Below, in pieces: positions 20,001 through 27,972 of a stretch of DNA of 64,000 nt. The notes beneath the pieces were generated by a model that saw nothing but the letters and a program-made list of their open reading frames with translations, did not search any database and was not told the origin of the DNA. Within the stretch, counting starts at the first letter, position 1; the number at the start of each line of letters is the position of its first letter. Origin of the DNA: Desulfovibrio desulfuricans (lineage in GTDB: Bacteria; Desulfobacterota; Desulfovibrionia; Desulfovibrionales; Desulfovibrionaceae); the NCBI RefSeq assembly GCF_004801255.1, contig NZ_CP036295.1, positions 1,872,001 to 1,936,000 of the forward strand. Direction: 5' to 3'. The translations under genes were made by a program, and so were the position numbers.

Positions 20001-20632
20001 CGGGCTATATAGGCAGCTTTGAGACGCAATTCGGCACACGAGAAGTGGGGGTTCCTCTTCTTGTACATCGCAGGTGCGCTGAACCAATGTTCTCCATTTC
20101 AAATGCTGTTGCTTATGAAAATTTGATGGTTCAGGCAAAACGCTCTCAACCGTCCTCAATTCTTGAAGTGGCAGGACCTTCGCGTTGGCTGCACGTTGCA
20201 GGCAATGCACAGGGGAAATGGTGTCCTCAAGAAGGCCAAAGTACCCTGCAACTATTGCAAACTATACGCACTGGCGGTTGTGAACCCGACGTCTACATTG
20301 TCACCCCTTTTGTTGATGTGCAAAACGGTCTCCGTAGCTTGCTGGCGACTTCGCCGATCCTTTCAGGCTGGGTGCCGGAGCCTCGTGCATGGGTAAAGGA
20401 GCGTGTCGGCACGGTACATACGGTGCAAGGGCGGGAGGCGGAGGCGGTCATTTTTGTTTTAGGAGCGCCAGAGGCAGGACAAAACGGAGCTCGCATATGG
20501 GCTGGGAAGTCCCCGAACTTACTTAATGTGGCCGTTACTCGGGCGAAAGAAGCAGTTTATGTTATTGGTAATGCCACGGCTTGGAAGGATTGCGGTGTGT
20601 TTCAGACTCTATATAGACGACTTATTCACTAA
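17081..20632 (+). CDS. SF1 helicase (Upf1/DNA2-like, COG1112-type) with coiled-coil insert
   Basis: 1183 residues. Motif I VNGPPGTGKTT (about residue 435), motif II LLIDEAGQA (about 904) with GDPLQIEP following, and at the end VGTVHTVQGREAEAVIFVLG (about 1110) and LNVAVTRAKEAVYVIGN (about 1148), the signature of superfamily I Upf1/DNA2-like helicases. Between motifs I and II a charged region (about 610-800) rich in Glu, Gln and Lys is probably coiled coil. The first 140 residues are also charged and low in structure. Helicases of this type occur in several anti-phage systems (for example the Mokosh helicase, which has a kinase domain not seen here). Same strand as the DUF6361/PLD/SF2 operon, 813 bases downstream, separated by the IS relic. 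Confidence 0.85.
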   Translation: MSRPFFNRSLAELEQIFEQRSDDPQFRKQLHDELAYRTTQRAERLKKQLTALEESTAHVSSKNAVENKLAPTPAKGKNITTQNVPLSAVDVRPAPEKIQPRIEAPQETNETLAIHPVEPMSLNLPPIVDDFHTYSGPESVLNAWTAIEVLSPVTFLKPDSLGDGSSYSVVKFSKGLMPWEDGQKRYRKGYRLYYQVILGTISMEPAIDALLKVYTDTRAQRPATRGEAVLASVMVDTEGHLAGQNPLVISSFGWGVPVALTGNMRSLEQWPLAEQKLIEALTEKLTVQDEGGNLLPLTAHHIAEAFTWLTGTLSLPPDIVNKPYFALGSFQWNPLPDAPDPVLLNSFYLKDLAWAKAMARAGTLPANMKRYFGVTAPEARWNLMHSNDAVRRVLAPSKFPVASWPGKGRYPLAPLQQCAVNIALSDLKNGGLLAVNGPPGTGKTTLLRDIVAAIVTERAKVLATYADPEKAFRTTGHKFKRGNAFLHMYAVDKKLRGFEIVVASSNNKAVENVSVELPGRNAVAEDSFAEGYFCTVASALFSEDAWGVISAVLGNAKNRSEFRKTFWWDQDCGMLGYLKYACGTPVYYTDDNGVQCTPRIIQQEKPPMNHEEALLRWENARKHFLQTQAKVESSLASLQKIHDLYDSICRRHTEINNAREELPVLEKQLAPLENFFLLNQSAFSKKETIFSAATEQYKSVAAGKPGFFSSLFSRERYRFWLTTLEQAAQELQHTRKEYLQAKSDLEAVIAQKKALSERIQERTKAIQILSWELEKETEEYAKLAARHTGAFVDASFFFKSHEERQITPPWLDAQTARLRGDLFEAALALQKAFVDGAAQKIRHNCNIFLENYGSKSLGSPKKDSFIADLWTTFFMVVPVVSTTFASVGSMLSGLGQEDLGWLLIDEAGQALPQAAVGALMRTKRAIVVGDPLQIEPIVVLPESLTEKICDNFSVDCAIYNPPGASVQTLADRATGYIGSFETQFGTREVGVPLLVHRRCAEPMFSISNAVAYENLMVQAKRSQPSSILEVAGPSRWLHVAGNAQGKWCPQEGQSTLQLLQTIRTGGCEPDVYIVTPFVDVQNGLRSLLATSPILSGWVPEPRAWVKERVGTVHTVQGREAEAVIFVLGAPEAGQNGARIWAGKSPNLLNVAVTRAKEAVYVIGNATAWKDCGVFQTLYRRLIH

Positions 20633-20956
20633 AAGTGTGTAGGAGAGGAGTGATGCCGCCCACCGGTGCAGAATTGTTGTATGATCGAGTTCAGCCCCTC
20701 TTTCTCTTAAAGGCAATGGGCCTCATCTTGCTCCTCTCCTGCTTTGTATTTCTATGAAATTCATGTACTTTTTGAATTGAATCAATCTGATGCAACAAAA
20801 CAAGCTGTGACGCAACTGACTGCAGTTTGGAGCGCGATCTGAGGAAAAGTAATTTTTCCATCGGCTCAGCGAGAAGGCATGTTTGATTGATTACAGTATG
20901 GATTCTAGAAGTTTTTTTGATTGGATGGCTGATTGGAGAAGGCCGGGGAGCAGACC

Positions 20957-21041
20957 ACTCTGATATGCCCCCATCAGGTTACAGCGTTTAGCCTAGGTGG
21001 CCTTTATATCGCTGTCTATTCTGATGGGGGCATATCAGAGT
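20957..21041. mobile_element. Miniature inverted-repeat element (85 bp) derived from an IS150-like end
   Basis: A perfect 21-bp inverted repeat (20957-20977 and 21021-21041) encloses 43 bases. About 73 bases of it match the right end of the IS150-like element at 40099-40171 with about one difference. It has no coding capacity. It sits inside the loop of a GGCCGGGG (20941) / CCCCGGCC (21050) hairpin followed by CTTTTC, so it seems to have landed in a terminator. The rest of 20633-21137 shows no gene. Confidence 0.7.
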
Positions 21042-21137
21042 ACCCCGGCCCTTTTCAGCTAACCATAAGTGTTGTTATTGTCGCGGACAAAAATGCGGTT
21101 CATTCCCGAAGGCTGAATTTAAACTGTCGGCTACCCA

Positions 21138-22724
21138 CTAGAACTTGTAGATAAAGCTCACGTTGACGTTCCAGGCGTCCTGCGTGCTTACGCCGCCCAT
21201 ACGCGTACCGCTTGTGGTGGTGTAAGCACCCCAGACGTCCTTGGATTGGTCAAGCCACAGGGCAATGTAGTTGGCTTCCACCAGAATTTTGAAGTTGTCG
21301 TACATCTGGTAGGTAGAGGTAACGCCAAATTCCGCAGCGTAGTCGCGTGAGGTCAGGTACAGGCCGTAATAGTTGGCTGTGTTGAAATCGCCCATTGTGC
21401 CCGGGGTAACATCAGGGCGGAACATGGTGTAGCCATCAACATCCTTCTGCCCCTTGATGTACTTGGCCATGGTGGGGCTGTTGGTGCCGCCCATAAGGTT
21501 GGCATGGAAGGTATGCTTGAGCTTGTCGAGAAAGCTCACGTCCTTCACTCGCGCGCCCACGCCCCAGGTTCCCACAAAGGTAGAACCTACCAACGTGTCT
21601 CGGCCAAGGGTGAGTGTGCCCAGCGTACCAAAGCTGTCCAGCCCGTTGGTGCTCTCGTTGTTGGCTTCAATGGTGGGCATGCGTTCGGAACCGTTTTTCA
21701 CGTTGCTGTCGTCGCCGCTCGTGTACCAGCCGTAAATACCGGGAATACCCCAGTCCATGCTGTATTCTGCCAGCAGCGAGCCATACCAGCCCTTGCGGTT
21801 CAGGGTTTCCACGCCGGTGTCAGACTGCCCGTAGTTAAAGCTCCACGCCAGACGAAAGGGATTCCAGGCCACGGCTTCGCCCGTCAGCCCCGCCCAAAAC
21901 ATGGTTGAGTAGGCGTTGGCTATCTGCCGCCCCACTTTGCCATTATTAAGGGCGTACACGGCAGGGGCAACACCCAGCGCACCTGCGCCGTCGTTGTTTT
22001 TGCCGTAAAAATCATTGCCTTTGCGAAAGGTATTGCTGCCAAAAGCGCCCACAAGACCCCAAGGGGTGATGTTTACACCCTCAAAGCGCAGCGGGGCTGC
22101 AAAGCCAAAAAGATCAAAATTGTCCAGATAATTCTGCGGCGAATTTCCCGCACCGGCCCAGTTGTCGTTGTAGGCGCGCGCCCAAAAACCTGTGAGTGAA
22201 AGGTGCTCATTAACAGGCGCAGAAACCGTTATGCCTGCGGTGTCGGCGTCAAATGCTTGCGATGCTTCGGTAACGAAATCGGGCATAAAAATGCGCTGAA
22301 TGCCCATGCGAACCTTTACGTTGGTTTCGGGCATGGTCCAGTCAAGGTAGCTGTGCTTGATCTTGATAACGTTACCGTCCGCACCCAGGGCCGCGCCAGA
22401 TTTGTTGCCAGCCTGCCCCCAGTATTGGCGGCCAATTTCAAAATACACGGTGCCGGAAAGCGCTTCTGAGGCAACGGCATCAAGCTGAAGGCGCACGCGC
22501 GACTTGGCCTCAAACTGGTCTTCATTATATCGGCCCCAACCTGTTGTGTGGTTAGCCGCCACCCCATTGGTCGAGCGCCCGCGCTCCATAAAGTTGCCGC
22601 CACCACCGTATTCAAAATTCATTATCCAGACGCCCTTGGTCTTGAAATCAACCGCATGCGCAGTTGTTGCAAGGCTAGGCAGCAAGACTGCGGCAGCCAG
22701 AAGCGATAAAACTTTTTTCCGCAT
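21138..22724 (-). CDS. Outer-membrane porin (Desulfovibrio type)
   Basis: 528 residues. A Sec signal peptide (MRKKVLSLLAAAVLLPSLATTAHA) is followed by a VDFKTKGVWIMNFEYG strand, and the protein ends with alternating hydrophobic residues and a terminal phenylalanine (NVNVSFIYKF), the beta-barrel assembly signal. Repeated amphipathic strands with aromatic girdle residues fill the length. It is similar in layout to the second porin at 45498. It probably forms a trimeric channel for small solutes. It is divergent from nikA with only about 147 bases between the starts, and that space holds NikR-like half-sites, so a role in nickel or nickel-complex entry across the outer membrane is possible. The ATG at 22724 follows a GGGGGAA ribosome site. 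Confidence 0.88.
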   Translation of the reverse strand: MRKKVLSLLAAAVLLPSLATTAHAVDFKTKGVWIMNFEYGGGGNFMERGRSTNGVAANHTTGWGRYNEDQFEAKSRVRLQLDAVASEALSGTVYFEIGRQYWGQAGNKSGAALGADGNVIKIKHSYLDWTMPETNVKVRMGIQRIFMPDFVTEASQAFDADTAGITVSAPVNEHLSLTGFWARAYNDNWAGAGNSPQNYLDNFDLFGFAAPLRFEGVNITPWGLVGAFGSNTFRKGNDFYGKNNDGAGALGVAPAVYALNNGKVGRQIANAYSTMFWAGLTGEAVAWNPFRLAWSFNYGQSDTGVETLNRKGWYGSLLAEYSMDWGIPGIYGWYTSGDDSNVKNGSERMPTIEANNESTNGLDSFGTLGTLTLGRDTLVGSTFVGTWGVGARVKDVSFLDKLKHTFHANLMGGTNSPTMAKYIKGQKDVDGYTMFRPDVTPGTMGDFNTANYYGLYLTSRDYAAEFGVTSTYQMYDNFKILVEANYIALWLDQSKDVWGAYTTTSGTRMGGVSTQDAWNVNVSFIYKF

Positions 22725-22776
22725 CGTTCCCCCAATTTTGACGATAAGATTTTAAGTGGACACGATTTATATATTC

Positions 22777-22830
22777 GTGCTACCAAATTTGCTTGTGACG
22801 GCAGTGTTATCTTTGCTAAAAAAGTGCTAC
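22777..22830 (+). promoter_or_regulatory. Degenerate NikR-like half-sites between porin and nikA
   Basis: GTGTTAT-N13-GTGCTAC (22804-22830), with another GTGCTAC at 22777. The first half fits the GTGTTAC half of the Desulfovibrio NikR consensus (6 of 7) and the spacing is right. The second half is poor (4 of 7). Position before a nickel importer makes it worth listing. Confidence 0.35.
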
Positions 22831-22871
22831 CACTGTCAACCCTAAATATGCCTCAGCGCACGGAGCGCAAC

Positions 22872-24470
22872 ATGCAAAAAATTGGATTTCTGTTGGCGGC
22901 CATCATCTGCTGCCTGAACATAACCGCCTGCAAAAGTGATGAAAAATCCACCGCGCAGGCCCAGCGCACCGAAATGGTTTACGCCAGCACCAAGGATATA
23001 CGCATCATTAATCCCCACCTGTACTCTGGTGAGATGGCTGCGCAAAACATGGTTTTTGAGCCGCTGGTGGTGAACACTCCCGAGGGGGTCAAACCTTGCC
23101 TTGCCGAAAGTTGGGACATCTCGCCCGATGGCCGCGTGTACACATTCCATTTGCGTAAAGGTGTTACCTTTACCGATGGGGCTCCCTTTGACGCTGCCGC
23201 TGTAAAGTTGAACATGGATGCCATTGTTGCCAACAAGCCGCGCCACGCATGGCTTGATATGGTCAACGAAATTGAGAGCAACGAAGTAGTGGATGCGCAC
23301 ACCTACCGCCTTGTGCTCAAGCATCCGTACTATCCCACCCTGGTAGAGCTTGGGCTTGTGCGGCCGTTCCGCATGCTTTCGCCCAACTGCTTTATCAACG
23401 GCCAGACCAAGGACGGCGTTTCTGGCTATGTTGGCACTGGCCCTTGGGTGCTGACAGAACACAAAGACAAGCAATACGCGCTGTTTACGGCAAACAAAAA
23501 CTACTGGGGTGTCAAGCCCAGGCTTCAGGCCGTGCGCTGGCGCGTCATGCCCGACCATCAGACCATCATGCTTGCTCTGCAAAAAGGCGAAATTGATCTT
23601 GTCTTTGGCGCAGATGGCGACATGCTGAACATGGACGCCTTCAATGCTCTGCAAAAAGAAGGCAAGTATGCCACACTTATCAGCAAGCCCATTGCATCGC
23701 GGGCCATTTTGCTCAATGCGCACCAGCCCGTTACAAAAGACCGTGCCGTGCGCATGGCTTTGCAATACGCCATTAACAAGCAGGCCATAGTAGACGGTGT
23801 GCTCAACGGCACGGAAAGCGTAGCCAATACGCTTATTTCTCCCACCGTGCCCTACTGCGACCTTGGCCTGACCGTGCGTAATTATGACCCAGCCAAAGCC
23901 GCTGCCATGCTTGATGAAGCTGGCTGGAAGCTCGGCCCTGATGGCCTGCGAGCCAAGGACGGGCAAAAGGCCATAGTGCGCCTGTACTACAATTCGCAAA
24001 ACGCGCAGGAGCGCACTCTGGCGGAATATGTGCAGAGCGACCTGAAAAAGGTCGGCATTGAAATGAAGATCATCGGCGAAGAAAAACAGGCTTTTCTTGA
24101 CCGCCAGCGTACGGGCGATTTTGAACTGCAATACTCGCTTTCGTGGGGAACGCCCTACGATCCGCAGTCATATCTTTCGTCGTGGCGCATACCCGCACAC
24201 GGCGACTATCAGGCGCAGGTGGGTATGGAACGCAAGGAATGGCTGGATAAAGCCATCACTCAGCTCATGATCGAACCCGATGAAGCAGCCCGTAAGGCCA
24301 TGTACAAGGAAATTTTGACCTACGTGCATGACGAGGGCGTGTATGTTCCCATTTCGTACTCTCGCACCAAGGCCGTGCACGCCAAGGCATTGCAGGGCGT
24401 TGGATTCGGCGTGTCGCAGTATGAAGTTCCGTTTGAAAAAATGTATTTCGAGAATACACCCGCCCGCTAG
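22872..24470 (+). CDS. nikA: Nickel ABC transporter, substrate-binding lipoprotein
   Basis: 532 residues. The signal peptide MQKIGFLLAAIICCLNITAC ends in a lipobox cysteine, so the mature protein is tethered on the periplasmic side of the inner membrane. It follows E. coli NikA closely along its length: INPHLYSGEMAAQNMVFEPLV, RHAWLDMVNEIES, YYPTLVELGLVRPFRMLSP, GTGPWVL, SVANTLISPTVPYCDLGL and WGTPYDPQSYLSSWR. These are nickel-type rather than general peptide-binding features. It captures nickel, probably as a chelate, for the NikBC channel. The start is the ATG at 22872 after CGGAGC; an upstream in-frame GTG would spoil the signal peptide. First gene of nikABCDE. Confidence 0.9.
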   Translation: MQKIGFLLAAIICCLNITACKSDEKSTAQAQRTEMVYASTKDIRIINPHLYSGEMAAQNMVFEPLVVNTPEGVKPCLAESWDISPDGRVYTFHLRKGVTFTDGAPFDAAAVKLNMDAIVANKPRHAWLDMVNEIESNEVVDAHTYRLVLKHPYYPTLVELGLVRPFRMLSPNCFINGQTKDGVSGYVGTGPWVLTEHKDKQYALFTANKNYWGVKPRLQAVRWRVMPDHQTIMLALQKGEIDLVFGADGDMLNMDAFNALQKEGKYATLISKPIASRAILLNAHQPVTKDRAVRMALQYAINKQAIVDGVLNGTESVANTLISPTVPYCDLGLTVRNYDPAKAAAMLDEAGWKLGPDGLRAKDGQKAIVRLYYNSQNAQERTLAEYVQSDLKKVGIEMKIIGEEKQAFLDRQRTGDFELQYSLSWGTPYDPQSYLSSWRIPAHGDYQAQVGMERKEWLDKAITQLMIEPDEAARKAMYKEILTYVHDEGVYVPISYSRTKAVHAKALQGVGFGVSQYEVPFEKMYFENTPAR

Positions 24471-24535
24471 GCTGCGGGCATGATCAGGGGCGCGGGTTTG
24501 TATAACCGCAAGACCGCGCCCCATGCTCCACACAT

Positions 24536-25471
24536 ATGAAAGCATACATACTGCGCCGCCTTCTGCTGACAATTCCGCTTTTGCTGGGAATTTCTTTTGT
24601 TTCATTTATCATTATCCAACTCAGCCCCAGCGATCCGGCTGAGGTAGCTGTTCGGGTTAACGAAATAGTGCCCACAGACGAAGTACTTGAGCTTACGCGC
24701 GAGCAGCTCGGCCTCAACAAACCCTTTTTAGTGCGCTATGCAGACTGGATGTGCGCCGTGGCCCACGGCGATCTGGGCAGACGCTATGTGGACAACAAGC
24801 CAGTTGCGCAGGAACTGGCACGGGCCTTGCCGCCCACCCTGTGGCTAGCACTTGCGGCAACCCTGTTCATGGCGGTATGCAGCGTGGGCATGGCCTTTGT
24901 GTGCGCCATGTATGAGGGCCGCCCAGTGGATTATCTGCTGCGCGGATTCATTTTTTCCGGCACGGCCACGCCAGGTTTTTGGGCGGGGCTGCTGCTCATG
25001 TGGCTGTTTTCCGTCAAGCTCAACTGGCTGCCCACCAGCGGCATGCAGGGTGCAAGTTCTGTTATTCTGCCCGCAGTAACGCTTTCGCTCACCTACATTT
25101 CCACCTATGCGCGGCTGTTGCGCAACAGCATGGTGCAGAACAAGCAGAAGAATTCCGTGCTCTATGCCCGGGCGCGGGGGCTTACACGCGGCATGATCTG
25201 GCGGCATATTTTTCGCAATTCCCTGCAATCCACACTCACTGGCCTTGGCATGTCGTTGCCCAAGCTCATGGCCGGAACCTTTGTGGTAGAAACCATTTTT
25301 GCCTGGCCCGGCCTTGGCTGGTTGTGCGTTACCGCCATTTTTAACCGCGATTTTCCCGTTATTCAGGCATATGTATTGCTGATGGCCGTACTATTTGTGG
25401 GCTGCAACCTGCTGGTAGACATTTTGTGCGCGGCCATTGATCCGCGTTTGCGCACGCGGGAGCAGATATGA
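24536..25471 (+). CDS. nikB: Nickel ABC transporter permease
   Basis: 311 residues, six predicted membrane helices: one at the N terminus (LLLTIPLLLGISFVSFIII) and five after residue 100. The Opp/Nik-type cytoplasmic loop RGLTRGMIWRHIFRNSLQSTLTGLG, which docks the ATPase, is present, as is the FVVETIFAWPGLGWL motif near the end. It forms the inner-membrane channel with NikC. It starts 65 bases after nikA and overlaps nikC by 4 bases (ATGA). The ribosome site is weak. Confidence 0.9.
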   Translation: MKAYILRRLLLTIPLLLGISFVSFIIIQLSPSDPAEVAVRVNEIVPTDEVLELTREQLGLNKPFLVRYADWMCAVAHGDLGRRYVDNKPVAQELARALPPTLWLALAATLFMAVCSVGMAFVCAMYEGRPVDYLLRGFIFSGTATPGFWAGLLLMWLFSVKLNWLPTSGMQGASSVILPAVTLSLTYISTYARLLRNSMVQNKQKNSVLYARARGLTRGMIWRHIFRNSLQSTLTGLGMSLPKLMAGTFVVETIFAWPGLGWLCVTAIFNRDFPVIQAYVLLMAVLFVGCNLLVDILCAAIDPRLRTREQI

Positions 25472-26313
25472 GGGTGTGGCGACGGCTGCGCAACGACCGC
25501 GTGGGCATGGTCTGCCTGTGCTTTTTGTTTGCCGTGGCGGCGCTGGCCTTGTGCGCACCGCTGGCTGCACCGTGTGACCCCACGGCCATTGATGTGAGAA
25601 ACAAGTTCGCGGGATACTCGCTGATTCATCCCCTTGGCACAGACCAGTTGGGGCGGGACGTGCTTTCGCGGCTGATCTGGGGCGGGCGCGCAACTCTTGG
25701 TTTTTCGTTGCTGACCATGGGCATCACCCTTGTTATTGGCAGCGGGCTTGGCATCGTGGCCGGGTTCTGCCGAGGCAAGGTTGATGAAATTATCATGCGT
25801 TTTTGCGATGTGATGATGTCATTCCCCAGCGAGGTGCTCATTCTTGCTATAGTTGGCATGCTTGGCCCGGGGCTGGGTAATGTGGTCATTGCCAGCGTAA
25901 TTGCAAAATGGCCATGGTATTCCCGCATGATCCGCTCTGTGGTCATGCAGTATACAGACGTCAACTATGTGCGTTTTGCCCGCGTGGCGGGCTGTGGCAT
26001 GTGGCACATATTCCGCAGGCATCTGCTGCCGGGAGCACTGGGCGAAATTATCGTGCTGGCTACGCTCGATACCGGGGCGGTGATCCTGTCTGTTTCGGCC
26101 CTGTCGTTTCTGGGTCTTGGGGTGCAGCCGCCCACGGCTGAATGGGGTGCCATGCTCAGCGACGCCAAGGACATAATGTCCATGTATCCGCAGCAGATGC
26201 TGCCCGCAGGGCTGACAATCTTGCTGGTTGTGGCGGCCTTCAACTTTTTGGGCGACAGCCTGCGCGATGCCATCGACCCTGCTCATACCACTTTGCAGGG
26301 GGTGAGCCTGTGA
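25468..26313 (+). CDS. nikC: Nickel ABC transporter permease
   Basis: 281 residues with the OppC/NikC layout: N-terminal helix (VCLCFLFAVAALALCAPLAA), a periplasmic stretch with HPLGTDQLGRDVLSRLIWGGR, then helices and the ATPase-docking loop RFARVAGCGMWHIFRRHLLPGALGEIIV. Ends with the typical LGDSLRDAIDP. It pairs with NikB. It overlaps nikB by 4 bases and nikD begins in a GTGA overlap, so the operon is translationally coupled. Confidence 0.9.
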   Translation: MRVWRRLRNDRVGMVCLCFLFAVAALALCAPLAAPCDPTAIDVRNKFAGYSLIHPLGTDQLGRDVLSRLIWGGRATLGFSLLTMGITLVIGSGLGIVAGFCRGKVDEIIMRFCDVMMSFPSEVLILAIVGMLGPGLGNVVIASVIAKWPWYSRMIRSVVMQYTDVNYVRFARVAGCGMWHIFRRHLLPGALGEIIVLATLDTGAVILSVSALSFLGLGVQPPTAEWGAMLSDAKDIMSMYPQQMLPAGLTILLVVAAFNFLGDSLRDAIDPAHTTLQGVSL

Positions 26314-27188
26314 GCGTGTTTGGCGGCGGCCAGCCGCAGGCGAGGGCTGATGCTGTGACCGAAGAGCCTAATGTGCCCACGGTTCTGGAAGTGCGCGACC
26401 TGCGTGTGGTGCAGCGAGCAGGCGGGCAACCTCTTGTGCACGGCGTAAGCTTCACGCTTGCCGCCGGGGCCTGCCTTGGCATTGTGGGCGAAAGCGGTAG
26501 CGGCAAAACCCTTACCTGCCGAAGCCTCATGGGGCTTTTGCCGCCCACCCTTGCGGGCGATGGCGGTGCGATATTTAACGGTATTGACCTTGTGCACGCC
26601 CCGGCAGAACAGTTGCGCCAGCTCAGGGGCAGCAAGATTGCCATGGTTTTGCAGCAACCCATGACGGCTTTTGACCCACTGTACACCATGGGCGTGCATT
26701 TTCGCGAAACTTTGGCGGCCCACGGGGCATATTCCCCCGCACAGGCCGATGCGCTGGCCGTGGCCATGTTTGGGCGGGTGCGCCTTGAAGCTCCGCGCGA
26801 AATTTTGCGCAGTTATCCTCACGAACTTTCGGGCGGCATGCTGCAACGCTGTATGATTGCCCTGGCTCTGGCCCTTGAGCCGCAGCTTATCATTGCCGAC
26901 GAGCCAACAACGGCGCTGGATGCGGAAACCCAGTTTGAAGTTGTGCAGCGCTTTCAGGAACTGCGGGTGCAGTGCAATACCTCCATGATCTTTGTCTCGC
27001 ACGATCTGGGCGTGGTGCAGCGTCTGGCAGATGCTGTGCTGGTGATGAAGGATGGCCGCTGTGTGGAATACGGCCCTGCGGAAACCGTGTTCAATGAGCC
27101 GCAGCACGAATACACACAGTACCTTATCCGCACCCGGCTTGCCCTGACGCGGGGTTTTGAATCCATGCTGGAGCGTACCCATGCTTGA
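26310..27188 (+). CDS. nikD: Nickel ABC transporter ATP-binding protein
   Basis: 292 residues. Walker A is GESGSGKT, the signature motif is LSGGMLQRCMIALAL, Walker B is LIIADEPTTALD, and the switch histidine is in FVSHDLG. It hydrolyses ATP on the cytoplasmic side together with NikE. The start is the GTG at 26310, overlapping the nikC stop as GTGA; a longer in-frame extension would run back 168 bases into nikC and is not used. It overlaps nikE by 8 bases. Confidence 0.88.
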   Translation: MSVFGGGQPQARADAVTEEPNVPTVLEVRDLRVVQRAGGQPLVHGVSFTLAAGACLGIVGESGSGKTLTCRSLMGLLPPTLAGDGGAIFNGIDLVHAPAEQLRQLRGSKIAMVLQQPMTAFDPLYTMGVHFRETLAAHGAYSPAQADALAVAMFGRVRLEAPREILRSYPHELSGGMLQRCMIALALALEPQLIIADEPTTALDAETQFEVVQRFQELRVQCNTSMIFVSHDLGVVQRLADAVLVMKDGRCVEYGPAETVFNEPQHEYTQYLIRTRLALTRGFESMLERTHA

Positions 27189-27939
27189 GGTAAGGAACAT
27201 CTGCAAAAGCTACGGCAAGGGCGGCCTGTGGAATCCCCAGCCCAAACCTGTGCTGCACAACGTGAGTTTTGGTATTCCAGCTGGTGCGACTGTAGGGCTG
27301 GTGGGCGAGAGCGGCAGCGGCAAAAGCACCCTGAGCCGCATTGTGCTGGGGCTGGAACGCCCCGACAGTGGCACCGTGTTGCTTGAGGGACAGGCTGTGC
27401 CCCTATGGCTTCGAGGCAATCCTGGCCGCATGAGCGTGGTTTTTCAGGATTACACCACCTCGGTCAATCCAGGTTACAGCGTGCGCAGCATTATTCGCGA
27501 GCCTCTGCTGGCTTGTGGCCGGGGCACAGGCTCGGACAAAGCCGTGCTAGCGCTGATGGACCGCGTTGGGCTTGCACCAAATCTTGCAGACCGCTTGCCC
27601 CACGAGGTCAGCGGCGGCCAGTTGCAGCGGGTATGTATTGCCCGTGCCATCGCCACAGCCCCCCGCTTTGTTGTTTTTGACGAGGCCATAAGCTCGCTGG
27701 ATGTTTCGGTGCAAACCCGAGTGCTCGAATTGTTGCGCGAGCTGAAAGGCAACATGACCTATTTTTTCATTGCCCACGACCTTCAGGCCGTAACCTACCT
27801 GTGCGACGACATTCTCTTTATGCATCAGGGGCGCATTGTTGAACAGGCCGCAGGTTCAGGTCTGGCCGGTGTTTCGCACCCTTACGCACAAAAACTGGTG
27901 AGCTCGGCCATTTTGTTTCGTTCGGCCTGGAATGGCTGA
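27181..27939 (+). CDS. nikE: Nickel ABC transporter ATP-binding protein
   Basis: 252 residues. Walker A GESGSGKST, signature VSGGQLQRVCIARAI, Walker B FVVFDEAISSLD and FIAHDL are all present. Alanine replaces the usual proline after DE, which is common in NikE/DppF. The ATG at 27181 has GGAG seven bases upstream and overlaps the end of nikD. Last of the five transporter genes; the methyltransferase gene follows after 33 bases. Confidence 0.88.
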   Translation: MLEVRNICKSYGKGGLWNPQPKPVLHNVSFGIPAGATVGLVGESGSGKSTLSRIVLGLERPDSGTVLLEGQAVPLWLRGNPGRMSVVFQDYTTSVNPGYSVRSIIREPLLACGRGTGSDKAVLALMDRVGLAPNLADRLPHEVSGGQLQRVCIARAIATAPRFVVFDEAISSLDVSVQTRVLELLRELKGNMTYFFIAHDLQAVTYLCDDILFMHQGRIVEQAAGSGLAGVSHPYAQKLVSSAILFRSAWNG

Positions 27940-27972
27940 GCATGGTCAAGACGCAAAATTCAAGGAGCCGTT

